Positions 1-7,144 of a DNA stretch of 64,000 nt are shown piece by piece. The position numbers and the translations under genes are program-made. Location of the stretch: contig NZ_SAWZ01000004.1 in the NCBI RefSeq assembly GCF_004122095.1, forward strand, positions 124,001 through 188,000, given 5' to 3'. The stretch is from Pseudoxanthomonas composti (GTDB lineage Bacteria > Pseudomonadota > Gammaproteobacteria > Xanthomonadales > Xanthomonadaceae). The notes under the pieces were generated by a model. That model was not told the DNA's origin and made no database searches. It was given only the letters and a program-made list of their open reading frames with translations. Every line of letters starts with the position of its first letter. Position 1 is the stretch's first letter.

Positions 1-339
1 CAGCGGGGCGATCCAGTGCACGCCGAAGGTCATCGGCACGGCCAGGCGCACGGTGCCGCGCGGGGAGGCCGATTGGTCGCGGGCAATGGCCTCGGCTTCT
101 TCGGCATCCCGATACAGCTGGCTGGCCCGCCCCAGCAGGTCCTGGCCGAAGGCCGTCAGCGCCAGGCGCCGCGAGGTGCGGTTGAACACGCGCGCGCCCA
201 GGCGCGTCTCCAGCCTGGCGATGCCGCGCGATACGGTGGGGACCGACAGATCCAGCTCCCTGGCCGCGGCCGCGAACGAGCGGGATTCGGCCACCTTGGC
301 GAACAGCGCCAATCCCTCGAAGTCCGGAAGCTTGGACAT
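1..339 (-). CDS. LysR-family transcriptional regulator (5' part; C-terminus beyond the window)
   Basis: The 113 visible codons encode the N-terminal winged helix-turn-helix of a LysR regulator. The protein opens MSKLPDFEGLALFAKVAESR, followed by the usual helix-turn-helix (SFAAAARELDLSVPTVSRGIARLE) and the RTSRRLALT wing. The start of the effector domain is reached at the window edge. It is divergent from the short-chain dehydrogenase at 436, with about 96 bp between the two starts and a 7-bp inverted repeat in that gap. In LysR systems this layout usually means the regulator controls the divergent gene; that is inference here. The ligand cannot be predicted. Confidence 0.9.
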   Translation of the reverse strand, partial: MSKLPDFEGLALFAKVAESRSFAAAARELDLSVPTVSRGIARLETRLGARVFNRTSRRLALTAFGQDLLGRASQLYRDAEEAEAIARDQSASPRGTVRLAVPMTFGVHWIAPL

Positions 340-345
340 GACATT

Positions 346-366
346 CCTGAAACGATGTCTTTCAGG
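346..366. promoter_or_regulatory. Candidate LysR operator in divergent promoter
   Basis: CCTGAAA (346-352) and TTTCAGG (360-366) form perfect 7-bp arms around a 7-bp spacer, between the LysR and dehydrogenase genes. A further TTTTTCAGG copy lies at about 375-385. LysR proteins typically bind a dyad in such divergent gaps; binding is inferred. Confidence 0.45.
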
Positions 367-435
367 CGATTCTATTTTTTCAGGCCAGGCGCGTCGATAC
401 GTTGATGGTCACCATCACTTGTCGAGGTTTTACCC

Positions 436-1194
436 ATGTCGCTCAAGCTCAACAACAAGATCGCGCTGGTCACCGGTGGAAGCACCGGCATCGGCCTGGA
501 AACCGCTCGCCAGTTCGCCCTGGAGGGCGCCACGGTGTACATCACCGGCCGCCGCAGGGAGCAGCTGGACGCGGCCGTGGCCGCGATTGGCCGGAATGCG
601 AAGGGCCTGCAGGTGGACTCGGCCAGGGTCGCCGAACTGGAACACCTGGCCGACACGATCAAGGCCGAGCACGGCCGGCTGGACGTGCTGTTCGTCAATG
701 CCGGCGGCGGCAGTTTGGTGCCACTGGGGGAGATCACCGAGGCGCACTTCGATGACACCTTCGACCGCAACGTCAAGGGCACCTTGTTCACGGTGCAGGC
801 CATGTTGCCCATCCTGGCCGAGGGGGCTTCGGTGATCCTCACCGGCTCGACCGCGGCTTCCACAGGCACCCCGGCCTTCAGCGTCTATGGCGCGTCCAAG
901 GCCGCGGTGCGTGCCTTCGTGCGCAACTGGATCCTGGAGGTCGACAAGGCGCGCAAGCTGCGTTTCAACATCCTGGCGCCTGGCCCGACCCGCACGCCCG
1001 GGCTGGTGGAACTGGCCGGGCCGGATGCGGCCCAACAGCAGGGCCTGCTGGCGTCCATGGCCGATCAGGTGCCGCTGGGTCGCGTCGCTGAGCCGGTCGA
1101 GGTCGCGCGCGTCGCGGTGTTCCTGGCCTCCGACGATGCCAGCTTCGTCAACGGCACCGAGCTGTTCGTCGATGGTGGCCAGGCGCAGGTGTAA
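436..1194 (+). CDS. Short-chain dehydrogenase/reductase (SDR), classical type
   Basis: This 252-residue protein matches the classical SDR length. It has the NAD(P)-binding motif TGGSTGIG at 13-20, NAG at 88-90, catalytic Ser138, and YxxxK with Tyr151 and Lys155. The C-terminal FVNGTELFVDGG is typical of FabG-like SDRs. An Arg pair after the second beta strand (TGRRR, 38-42) suggests NADPH preference. GAGG lies about 8 bases before the ATG. The divergent LysR gene probably controls it. The substrate is unknown; close relatives are usually annotated only as SDR oxidoreductases. Confidence 0.92.
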   Translation: MSLKLNNKIALVTGGSTGIGLETARQFALEGATVYITGRRREQLDAAVAAIGRNAKGLQVDSARVAELEHLADTIKAEHGRLDVLFVNAGGGSLVPLGEITEAHFDDTFDRNVKGTLFTVQAMLPILAEGASVILTGSTAASTGTPAFSVYGASKAAVRAFVRNWILEVDKARKLRFNILAPGPTRTPGLVELAGPDAAQQQGLLASMADQVPLGRVAEPVEVARVAVFLASDDASFVNGTELFVDGGQAQV

Positions 1195-1388
1195 TCGCCG
1201 GTGTCCTGGGCGATGGGGGCGGCGTCGCTCGGCACGAAGCACAGGAGGCCGGTGCGCGGGCTTCCAAGGAGAGGGTCGAAGTGCCCGCCCTCCAGCGGGG
1301 CTTCATCACAGGCGCGTTTGGAACGCTGCCCCTGGTCGGCCGCTTGTTAAGATGACGCGCTGCTGCCACGCATCGGCAAAGGGGAATC

Positions 1389-2021
1389 ATGATCGAGTGG
1401 TCCGTCGCATTGGTCTTCGCGGGCGCCTGCCTGGTTTTGACGCTGACGCCGGGCCCGGACATGATCCTGATCGCCTCCCGTAGCCTGAGCCAGAGCAAGG
1501 CGTCCGGCTTTTGCACCCTTGCCGGCATCCAAGTGGGCACGTATTGCCACGCCCTGGCCGCGGCCCTGGGGTTGTCGCAGTTGCTGGTCAGCGCGCCGGC
1601 AGCCTACGACGCGGTGCGCTTTCTCGGTGCGGCTTACCTGGCCTTCCTTGCCTGGAAGGCCTTCAGGTCGCCGGGCGCCGCGCTTGAGGCCAGGTAGGGT
1701 CTTGCCAGCGACTCGATGTGGCGGATCTTTCGGCAGGGCCTGACCACCAACCTGTTGAACCCGAAGATGGCCTTGTTCGTCCTGGCCCTGTTTCCCCAGT
1801 TCGTCCGGCCTTCGAGCGGGTCGCTGGTCGCGCAGATGCTCGTCCTGGCCACCATCCTGAACGCCATGGGGCTGCTGGTTAACGGCGCGGTGATTGTTCT
1901 GGTCAGCAAGCTGGGGCGCAGGCTGGCGACCAGCGCGCAGACCGGCAAGCGGCTGAACCGCGTGCTCGGCACGGTCTACCTCGGGCTGGCGTGCCGGCTG
2001 GCGTGGCCATCCGGCAGATGA
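1389..2021 (+). pseudogene. LysE/RhtB-family amino acid exporter interrupted by an in-frame amber codon
   Basis: Two reading segments, 1389-1697 and 1716-2021, lie in the same frame and are separated only by TAG at 1695-1697. Read through, they give about 210 residues, the normal length for a LysE/RhtB exporter of amino acids or homoserine lactones. The first half has the family start TLTPGPDMILIASRSLSQ. The second has FRQGLTTNLLNPKMALFVLALFPQF, the usual central motif. No frameshift is needed, so this is a single nonsense mutation or a sequencing error. The second half has no convincing start of its own, although an ATG lies at 1716. The protein is probably inactive unless the stop is suppressed. 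An intact paralogue lies at 23818. Confidence 0.8.
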
Positions 2022-2142
2022 CGTCCCGCGGGGGATGGTTGATGCAGGGCCCCCACCCACCGCCGATGTCCAAGCGCATCTTGACCCGCCCTACATCGCC
2101 CGCCCCGCATCCTGCTCCCAGCCTCAAGCCGGAGTGAAGAAG

Positions 2143-2475
2143 ATGATGAAGTGGATGGGTGCCGCGCTGGCCGCAACGCTGTTGCTGGCCGGCTGCGCCA
2201 AGATGCAGGGCGAGGAGTACGTGGGCCACTGGGTCAACGTGCAGACGCAGGAAGAGACGCTGGATATCGAGCGCAATGGCGAGACCTTCATGGTCCGCAG
2301 CACCACGCCGAAGTTCTTCAGCCGCAAGCCCAAGACCGAGAGCTACCCGGCGGTCTACAAGGACGGCGCGCTGCAGGTCACCAGCGACGGCGAGACGGTG
2401 AACTTCGCCATCGACAAGGCCAACGGCCACCTCAACACCGGCAGCGAGCAGTACCAGCGCGTCGGCAGCAAGTAA
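2143..2475 (+). CDS. Small lipoprotein of unknown function
   Basis: The 110-residue product begins MMKWMGAALAATLLLAGC, a lipoprotein signal peptide with lipobox LAGC and Cys18 as the lipidated residue, so a membrane-anchored periplasmic protein is expected. The mature part is a small, probably beta-rich domain (YVGHWVNVQTQEETLDIERN, then repeated short strands). The frame stays open upstream to 2035, but the signal peptide and the GGAG at 2131-2134 place the start at 2143. It is followed directly by a strong terminator hairpin. The family is not recognised beyond small lipoproteins common in this group. Confidence 0.8.
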   Translation: MMKWMGAALAATLLLAGCAKMQGEEYVGHWVNVQTQEETLDIERNGETFMVRSTTPKFFSRKPKTESYPAVYKDGALQVTSDGETVNFAIDKANGHLNTGSEQYQRVGSK

Positions 2476-2483
2476 GCATCGGG

Positions 2484-2508
2484 ACGGGGCCCGCGTTGCG
2501 GGCCCCGT
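2484..2508 (+). terminator. Terminator-like hairpin after the small lipoprotein gene
   Basis: An 11-bp perfect stem (2484-2494 with 2498-2508) closes a GTT loop nine bases after the stop codon at 2475. It is followed by GTTCGGTTC rather than a clean T run. Strength in vivo is inferred. Confidence 0.65.
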
Positions 2509-2750
2509 TCGGTTCAACGTGGTCGTGACCGCGCGATGTGTCCGATCCAGGCGGGGACAAGCTGGCCTACTCGGCGCATACCCCGCCCTTCCCGCTTGCC
2601 TGCACGAACCCCCGTTGTAGTCGGCCCAGGTGGCGCAGCCCAACGGACGATGCAGGCCTTGCAGACCCCCTTCCCCCAGGCAGTACAGTGCGCAGGCCCG
2701 CCAGGCCCACGGCGGTGCAGGCCGATCACTCCATCACGTACGAGGGTGTC

Positions 2751-2852
2751 ATGAGCAAGGGGATGGACCAGAAGAAGAACCAGAAGAAGGAGCCGACCAG
2801 GACGCTGAAGGAAAAGCGTGCGGCCAAGCAGGAAAAGAAGAACAGCAAGTAA
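2751..2852 (+). CDS. Very small lysine-rich protein (33 residues)
   Basis: ATG at 2751 opens a 33-residue frame beginning MSKGMDQKKNQKKEP and ending in a run of Lys, Glu and Ala. About a third of the residues are Lys. Small proteins with this MSKGxDxKK start are widespread in proteobacteria and are generally annotated as hypothetical. The strong Lys bias in a very GC-rich genome argues that the frame is selected rather than accidental. A nucleic-acid-associated role is possible from the charge alone, but nothing in the sequence shows it. Confidence 0.65.
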   Translation: MSKGMDQKKNQKKEPTRTLKEKRAAKQEKKNSK

Positions 2853-2972
2853 GCGGTGCCCGCCGCGCGATGGCGGACGAGGTCAGGACATGTGCCTGAC
2901 CTCGCGTTTCCAGGCGCAGGGGCGCCAGCGCGCCGGACTGGTGCCGGGTGCGACAGCGCCGATACGCCGCGA

Positions 2973-3815
2973 TCAGCAGGACTTGTAGACGTAGCCCGGT
3001 GCGTTGCTGGGCAGCACGCCACGGTCGCGGTAGATCACCGAGATGTCCTTGCCGCGCGCCTTGCAGGCGGCGTTGTAGAAGCTGAGGGGATCGACCGGGT
3101 TGCCATCGGCGTCTTCGGTGTTGTCGTTGTATTCGATCTCGTAGACCTGCGCGCCGTAGACATCGGTGTAGTCCTCGCACTCGGACCAGACCTGGCACTC
3201 TTCGGCGATAGCGAAATCGAAGCCGATGGTGGTGGCGCCCTGCAGCGAGAGTTCCGGTGCGTTCTTCTGCGCCACGGCCAGGTTCTTGGCATGCCCGCGG
3301 GCGACGATGAGCTTGGCGAACTCCACGTTGTGCGTGCGCTTGAGGATGCCGGCCGAGCGCGTCCAGGAATCCAGGTTGTCCGGCTCGATGGCCTTGTAGC
3401 CATCGCTGGCGCAGCGGTCGATCCAGGGGCCGACGATCTGCATCAGCGCGGTGCGCTTGGCGGCGGTGGAGGTATCGAACAGCAGTTCGTCGGGCCACTC
3501 CGGGTCGATCAGGAACTGGCCATTCTTCTTGACCAGCAGGTCGGGGTGGTTCTTCTTCCACCAGGCGGTGTCGCCCGGCTGGGTCTGGAAGGCGTTGACG
3601 TAGCAGATGTTGTACTTGCCCGTCGCCGGTGCGGCACTGCGGTCGCGGTCGACGATGGCCACATCGGCCGCCGGCGTGTAGGGCACGGCAAGCTGGTAAT
3701 CGAACTTGCCATTGGCCGGCGGCAGGGTGACCGCCATGCCGACCCCGGCGGTGAGAAGGGCCGTCAGGCCGAAGACCGTCGCCATCGTCTGACGTCGCAC
3801 GTTGCGTCTGCTCAT
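2973..3815 (-). CDS. Exported glycoside hydrolase family 114 protein (endo-alpha-1,4-polygalactosaminidase type)
   Basis: The 280-residue product has a long N-terminal signal (MSRRNVRRQTMATVFGLTALLTAGVGMA) with twin Arg pairs, so export by Sec or Tat is possible. The mature part matches the GH114 TIM-barrel fold: NICYVNAFQTQPGD (family motif for a substrate-facing strand), the D-x-D-rich GYKAIEPDNLDSW, and IGFDFAIAEECQ with acidic residues on the strand ends. GH114 enzymes cleave galactosamine-rich polysaccharides and are related to the PelA hydrolase domain. The start at 3815 is set by AGGAG nine bases upstream. No pel or other exopolysaccharide genes lie nearby, so the natural substrate is open. 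Confidence 0.82.
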   Translation of the reverse strand: MSRRNVRRQTMATVFGLTALLTAGVGMAVTLPPANGKFDYQLAVPYTPAADVAIVDRDRSAAPATGKYNICYVNAFQTQPGDTAWWKKNHPDLLVKKNGQFLIDPEWPDELLFDTSTAAKRTALMQIVGPWIDRCASDGYKAIEPDNLDSWTRSAGILKRTHNVEFAKLIVARGHAKNLAVAQKNAPELSLQGATTIGFDFAIAEECQVWSECEDYTDVYGAQVYEIEYNDNTEDADGNPVDPLSFYNAACKARGKDISVIYRDRGVLPSNAPGYVYKSC

Positions 3816-4118
3816 CTGTGTCGCTCCTTGCTGATCCATCGGGGAGTGCGCCGGAAGCGTGGGCAAAGGCCGACAGGCGCTTCAGGCGATTTCGCGCACT
3901 GGCAGAGGCAAAGGCCGCCGCTGCTGCGCACGCGGACACTAGGCAATAAACGCAACAAATAGCAATAAAACGAAACTTAATGGTGATTCGCCACCGTGGT
4001 TTTGCGATGCGTTTCGCGGTTCTGTGGCCGAAGGCTGCCTACCGTTGCTGGACCGCAGCAAACACGTGCATGGCCGCAGGGTTGGGGCTAAGGTGGCCGC
4101 CCGCCTAAGAAGCTCCCC
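3816..4118. other. Divergent intergenic region, AT-rich segment
   Basis: This 303-bp gap separates the divergent GH114 gene and the small gene at 4119. It holds an AT-rich stretch at about 3943-3985, unusual in this GC-rich window and likely to contain promoter elements. No repeat or RNA gene was seen. Confidence 0.4.
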
Positions 4119-4373
4119 ATGAAACGCAGTTACGACCCGGCGCTGACCACCGACCCGCACGCCCCGCTCTATCGCGTGGACAAGGCGGTGCTGGCCGCCC
4201 AGAAGACGCTGGAGGCGGCGATCGACGCCAAGCGCCACCACACCCGGCACAGCCTGGCCCAGGAAGTGGTCAAGGAAGCCCGCGAGGCCCTGCGCCGTGC
4301 AGAGCACGCGCGCGCCTTGAAGGTGAAGGAGCTGGCGCAGCGGGCGGCGGAGCTGCGCGAAGCGGGCAGGTAG
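4119..4373 (+). CDS. Small charged helical protein, function unknown
   Basis: The 84-residue product starts MKRSYDPALTTDPHAPLYRV. From about residue 20 it is a continuous run rich in Ala, Lys, Arg and Glu (VLAAQKTLEAAIDAK, EVVKEAREALRRAEHARALK), which predicts a long amphipathic helix or coiled coil. AAGAAG lies about 8 bases before the ATG. The short region upstream contains an AT-rich stretch that could hold its promoter. No family is recognised. Composition and strand preference look like a real gene, but expression is unproven. Confidence 0.6.
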   Translation: MKRSYDPALTTDPHAPLYRVDKAVLAAQKTLEAAIDAKRHHTRHSLAQEVVKEAREALRRAEHARALKVKELAQRAAELREAGR

Positions 4374-4504
4374 GCGCGGCGTCGCGTTATTGGCACGGCC
4401 GACTGCAAACGGTCATCGGGCGATAACCCGTGGTCGGACAACCCGCGATGCGAAACGGATGATCGGTGCGTACGGCGACATCCTTGATCGGGTGTCGAAG
4501 CGTT

Positions 4505-5045
4505 GGTGGACAAGCTTCGCGTTGTCCACCCTACCGTAGGGTGGATGACGCTTTTCTCATCCACCCTACGGTAGGGTGGATGACGCTTTTCTCATCCACC
4601 GCCGCCGCAGCGCCTCGGAACAGCGCAATCTGGATTGGCGTGTTTTGTCGCTCTGGAAGGATGTCGGCTGCGGGCGATGCCGGGGTGGACAAGCTTCGCG
4701 TTGTCCACCCTATCGTAGGGTGGATGACGCTTTTCTCATCCACCACCGCCGCAGCGCCTCGGAACAGCGCAATCTGGATTGGTGTGCTTTGTCGCTCTGG
4801 AAGGATGTCGGCTGCGGGCGATGCCGGGGTGGACAAGCTTCGCGTTGTCCACCCTACGGTAGGGTGGATGACGCTTTTCTCATCTACCATCGCCGCGGGC
4901 TTCAGAACAGCGCAATCTGGATTGGCGTGTTTTGTCGCTCTGGAAGGATGTCGGCCGCGGGCGATGCCGGGGTGGACAAGCTTCGCGTTGTCCACCCTAC
5001 GGTAGGGTGGATGACGCTTTCTCATCCACCATCGCCGCGGCGCTT
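4505..5045. repeat. 144-bp tandem array built from a GTAGGGTGGA palindrome plus copied recD 3' end
   Basis: The core GTAGGGTGGATGACGC starts at 4536, 4571, 4715, 4859 and 5002, giving intervals of 144, 144 and 143 bp after the first pair. Each unit pairs a small palindromic element (GTGGACAAGC...GTTGTCCACC, then GTAGGGTGGA...CATCCACC) with a block of about 60 bp resembling the recD 3' end at about 5045-5110, including the codons for STPIQxALF. Minus-strand frames through the array are open but are repeat artefacts. No gene is supported between 4374 and 5044. Confidence 0.8.
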
Positions 5046-7144
5046 CAGAACAGCGCACCCTGGATCGGCGTGCTGTCTTGCGCTGGAGGGGTTTCGACTG
5101 AGGGCGATGACGGCGCCGGCTCTGCCCCGCCCAAGCGCCAGGCAAGCCCGGACATGCGCACTGCATGACGGCTCAGCGCCTCGCGCAGCACCTGGGCGCT
5201 GCCGGCCACGTGCAGGCGGCTGCGGGCGCGGGTGATGGCGGTGTAGACCAGCTCGCGCGAGAGCACGCGGCTGTCGTTGCGCGGCAGCTGAAGCCAGACC
5301 TCGTCGAACTCGCTGCCCTGGGCCTTGTGCACGGTCATGGCGAAGGCGCTTTCGTGCGCGGGCAAGGCGGCCGGATGGAAGGCGCGGACCTGGCCGGGCC
5401 CATCGCCCGGGAACCAGGCCATCAGGGGGCCGCTGGCGAGCGCTCTCGAAGCGGATGACGCTTCGCTTTGCACCGAGGAATGACTTGCTACGCTGCGCCC
5501 CGGAGAGGGACTTACCTCGCTTCGCCCTGAAAAAGGACTTGCTTCGCTTCGCCCCACGAAGGGACTCGCTTCGCTTCGAAAACAAATGCCGATGTCGCCG
5601 TTGAACAGGCGGTGGCGGTAGCTGTTCTCGGTGATCAGCAGCAGGCGGCCGTGGAAGTAGGTGGGCGTCGGGCCGGTGCGGCGGCCCGAGAGCTGTTCCT
5701 CGACGCGGGCGTTGAGACCGCGCGCACCCTGGGGGCCTTCGCGCACGGCGGTGAGCAGACGCAGGCGCTGGGCCAGGCCCAAGGCGGTGGCCGGGTCAGG
5801 GGCATCGCCCAGGCTGCGCCAGTGCGCCAGCAGGGCCTCGCCCCGGGCCTGGAAGGGGTCCAGCACGTCTTCGTGGAAGTCCACCCCGCGCAGGCTGCCG
5901 CCGCGCAGCAGCGCCAGGGCGGTGTCGGCATCGCCCCGGCGCACGGCCTCGGCCAGCGGGGCCAGGTCGAAGTCGGCGTCCTGGCGATAGCCGCGCAACA
6001 GGCGCACGCGGTGGCCGCGCAGGCCGGTGGCGGCCGCATCGACGGGCGTGCCAGGACCGAGCAGCGGCGCCAGCGCGTCGGCATCCTCCGCGCGCAGGGC
6101 ATCGCCGGGCCCCGCCGCGCCGAGGATGGCCGCCAGCACGTCGCCGGCTTCCACCGAGGGCAGCTGGTCGGCATCGCCCAGCAGGATGAGCTGGGTGCCA
6201 TCAGCCACCGCCTCGACCAGCTTGCACATCAACGGCAGGTCGACCATGGAGGCCTCGTCCACCACCAGCACGTCCAGCGGCAGCGGGTTGTCGGCGTGGT
6301 GGCGAAACGTGGGGCTGTCGGGGATGACGCCGAGCAGGCGATGCACCGTGCTGGCGGTCTCCGGCAGCGCGGTGCACAGGGCCGGGTCCACGCCACTTGC
6401 GAGGATGGCCGCCACGGCGCGGCGCAGGCTTTCGGCCATGCGCTCGGCGGCGCGGCCGGTGGGCGCGGCCAGGGCGATGCGCGGCGGCGGTGCGCCCATC
6501 GCGATGGCCTGGGCGATGCGCAGCACCAGCAGGCGGGTGATGGTGGTGGTCTTGCCAGTGCCGGGGCCGCCGGTGACCAGCAGCAGCGCGCGGCGCAGCG
6601 CCAGCGCGGCGGCGCGCGCCTGGCGGTCCTCGGTGATGCCCGGTGCCGAGCCAGGGTCCGGGGTTGCCTCCGCCAGGGCACTCTGCGGAAACAGCGCGCG
6701 AAACACACCGCGCACGGGCTCCAGGTCCTGGTGATGCGGTGGCTGGGCGGCGATGCGCTGCAGGCCAGACGCCAACCGCGATTCGTACTCGCGGTAGCGC
6801 CGCAGGTACAGCAGCCCTGTTGCCTGGCCGGCAGGTTCGAAGGCCAACGGTGCATCGGCGGCCGAGGGCGCCAGTGGGTCGTTGGGCTGGGCCACCCACG
6901 GCGAGGCGCGCAGCTGCGCCACCCAGGCCTCGGCCTGGGGCCAGGGCAGGTCCGCGTCCACCAGCAGACGCGGACGCGCCGGGTCGAAGCCGGCGTGCCC
7001 ATGGGCCACCGCCAGCGAGGCCAGCGCGGCGGCCACCTGCACCGCCTCCGACGTCTCGGGGCGCAGGCGACGCAGGCTTTGCGCGAAGGCGTGATCCAGG
7101 GTGCGCAGGTGGCCCTTGGCGTAGAGCTCGTCGAGCAGGCTCAT
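5045..7144 (-). CDS. recD: Exodeoxyribonuclease V (RecBCD) subunit alpha, with a 9-residue repeat insert
   Basis: RecD is the 5'-3' helicase motor of RecBCD. The product is 699 residues against about 608 in E. coli. It shows Walker A (TGGPGTGKTTT, about 191-201), Walker B (VVDEASMVDL) and the late helicase motif TVHKAQGSEFDEVWL. The start at 7144 overlaps the recB stop (ATGA). Between the conserved NGDIGI and MAWFPG strands lies an insert of about 45 residues (about 522-566) with five 9-residue repeats like RSEASPFVG. It comes from a 27-bp tandem repeat and is absent from E. coli RecD. The frame is kept and conserved motifs on both sides are intact, so the protein is probably functional. Confidence 0.95.
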   Translation of the reverse strand: MSLLDELYAKGHLRTLDHAFAQSLRRLRPETSEAVQVAAALASLAVAHGHAGFDPARPRLLVDADLPWPQAEAWVAQLRASPWVAQPNDPLAPSAADAPLAFEPAGQATGLLYLRRYREYESRLASGLQRIAAQPPHHQDLEPVRGVFRALFPQSALAEATPDPGSAPGITEDRQARAAALALRRALLLVTGGPGTGKTTTITRLLVLRIAQAIAMGAPPPRIALAAPTGRAAERMAESLRRAVAAILASGVDPALCTALPETASTVHRLLGVIPDSPTFRHHADNPLPLDVLVVDEASMVDLPLMCKLVEAVADGTQLILLGDADQLPSVEAGDVLAAILGAAGPGDALRAEDADALAPLLGPGTPVDAAATGLRGHRVRLLRGYRQDADFDLAPLAEAVRRGDADTALALLRGGSLRGVDFHEDVLDPFQARGEALLAHWRSLGDAPDPATALGLAQRLRLLTAVREGPQGARGLNARVEEQLSGRRTGPTPTYFHGRLLLITENSYRHRLFNGDIGICFRSEASPFVGRSEASPFSGRSEVSPSPGRSVASHSSVQSEASSASRALASGPLMAWFPGDGPGQVRAFHPAALPAHESAFAMTVHKAQGSEFDEVWLQLPRNDSRVLSRELVYTAITRARSRLHVAGSAQVLREALSRHAVRMSGLAWRLGGAEPAPSSPSVETPPAQDSTPIQGALF
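5447..5581 (-). repeat. Five 27-bp tandem repeats inside recD
   Basis: Units start at 5447, 5474, 5501, 5528 and 5555, each 27 bp, with the core CTTCGCTTCGCCC degrading toward 5447. Because 27 is a multiple of three, they encode 9-residue repeats without shifting the frame. Unit number could vary by slippage. Confidence 0.85.

Noticed and set aside
1716-2021. Second half of the LysE gene as a separate small protein
   Set aside because: It is in the same frame as the first half, lacks a ribosome site, and starts in the middle of the conserved family fold.
4505-5045. Possible CRISPR array (regular repeats with spacers)
   Set aside because: The 144-bp units are repeated whole, spacers included, and no cas genes are present.
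4531-5166. Minus-strand frame of about 211 codons through the array, with repeated STPIQIALF
   Set aside because: It is the tandem array read in frame; similarity to RecD comes from the duplicated gene end, and there is no start or independent function.
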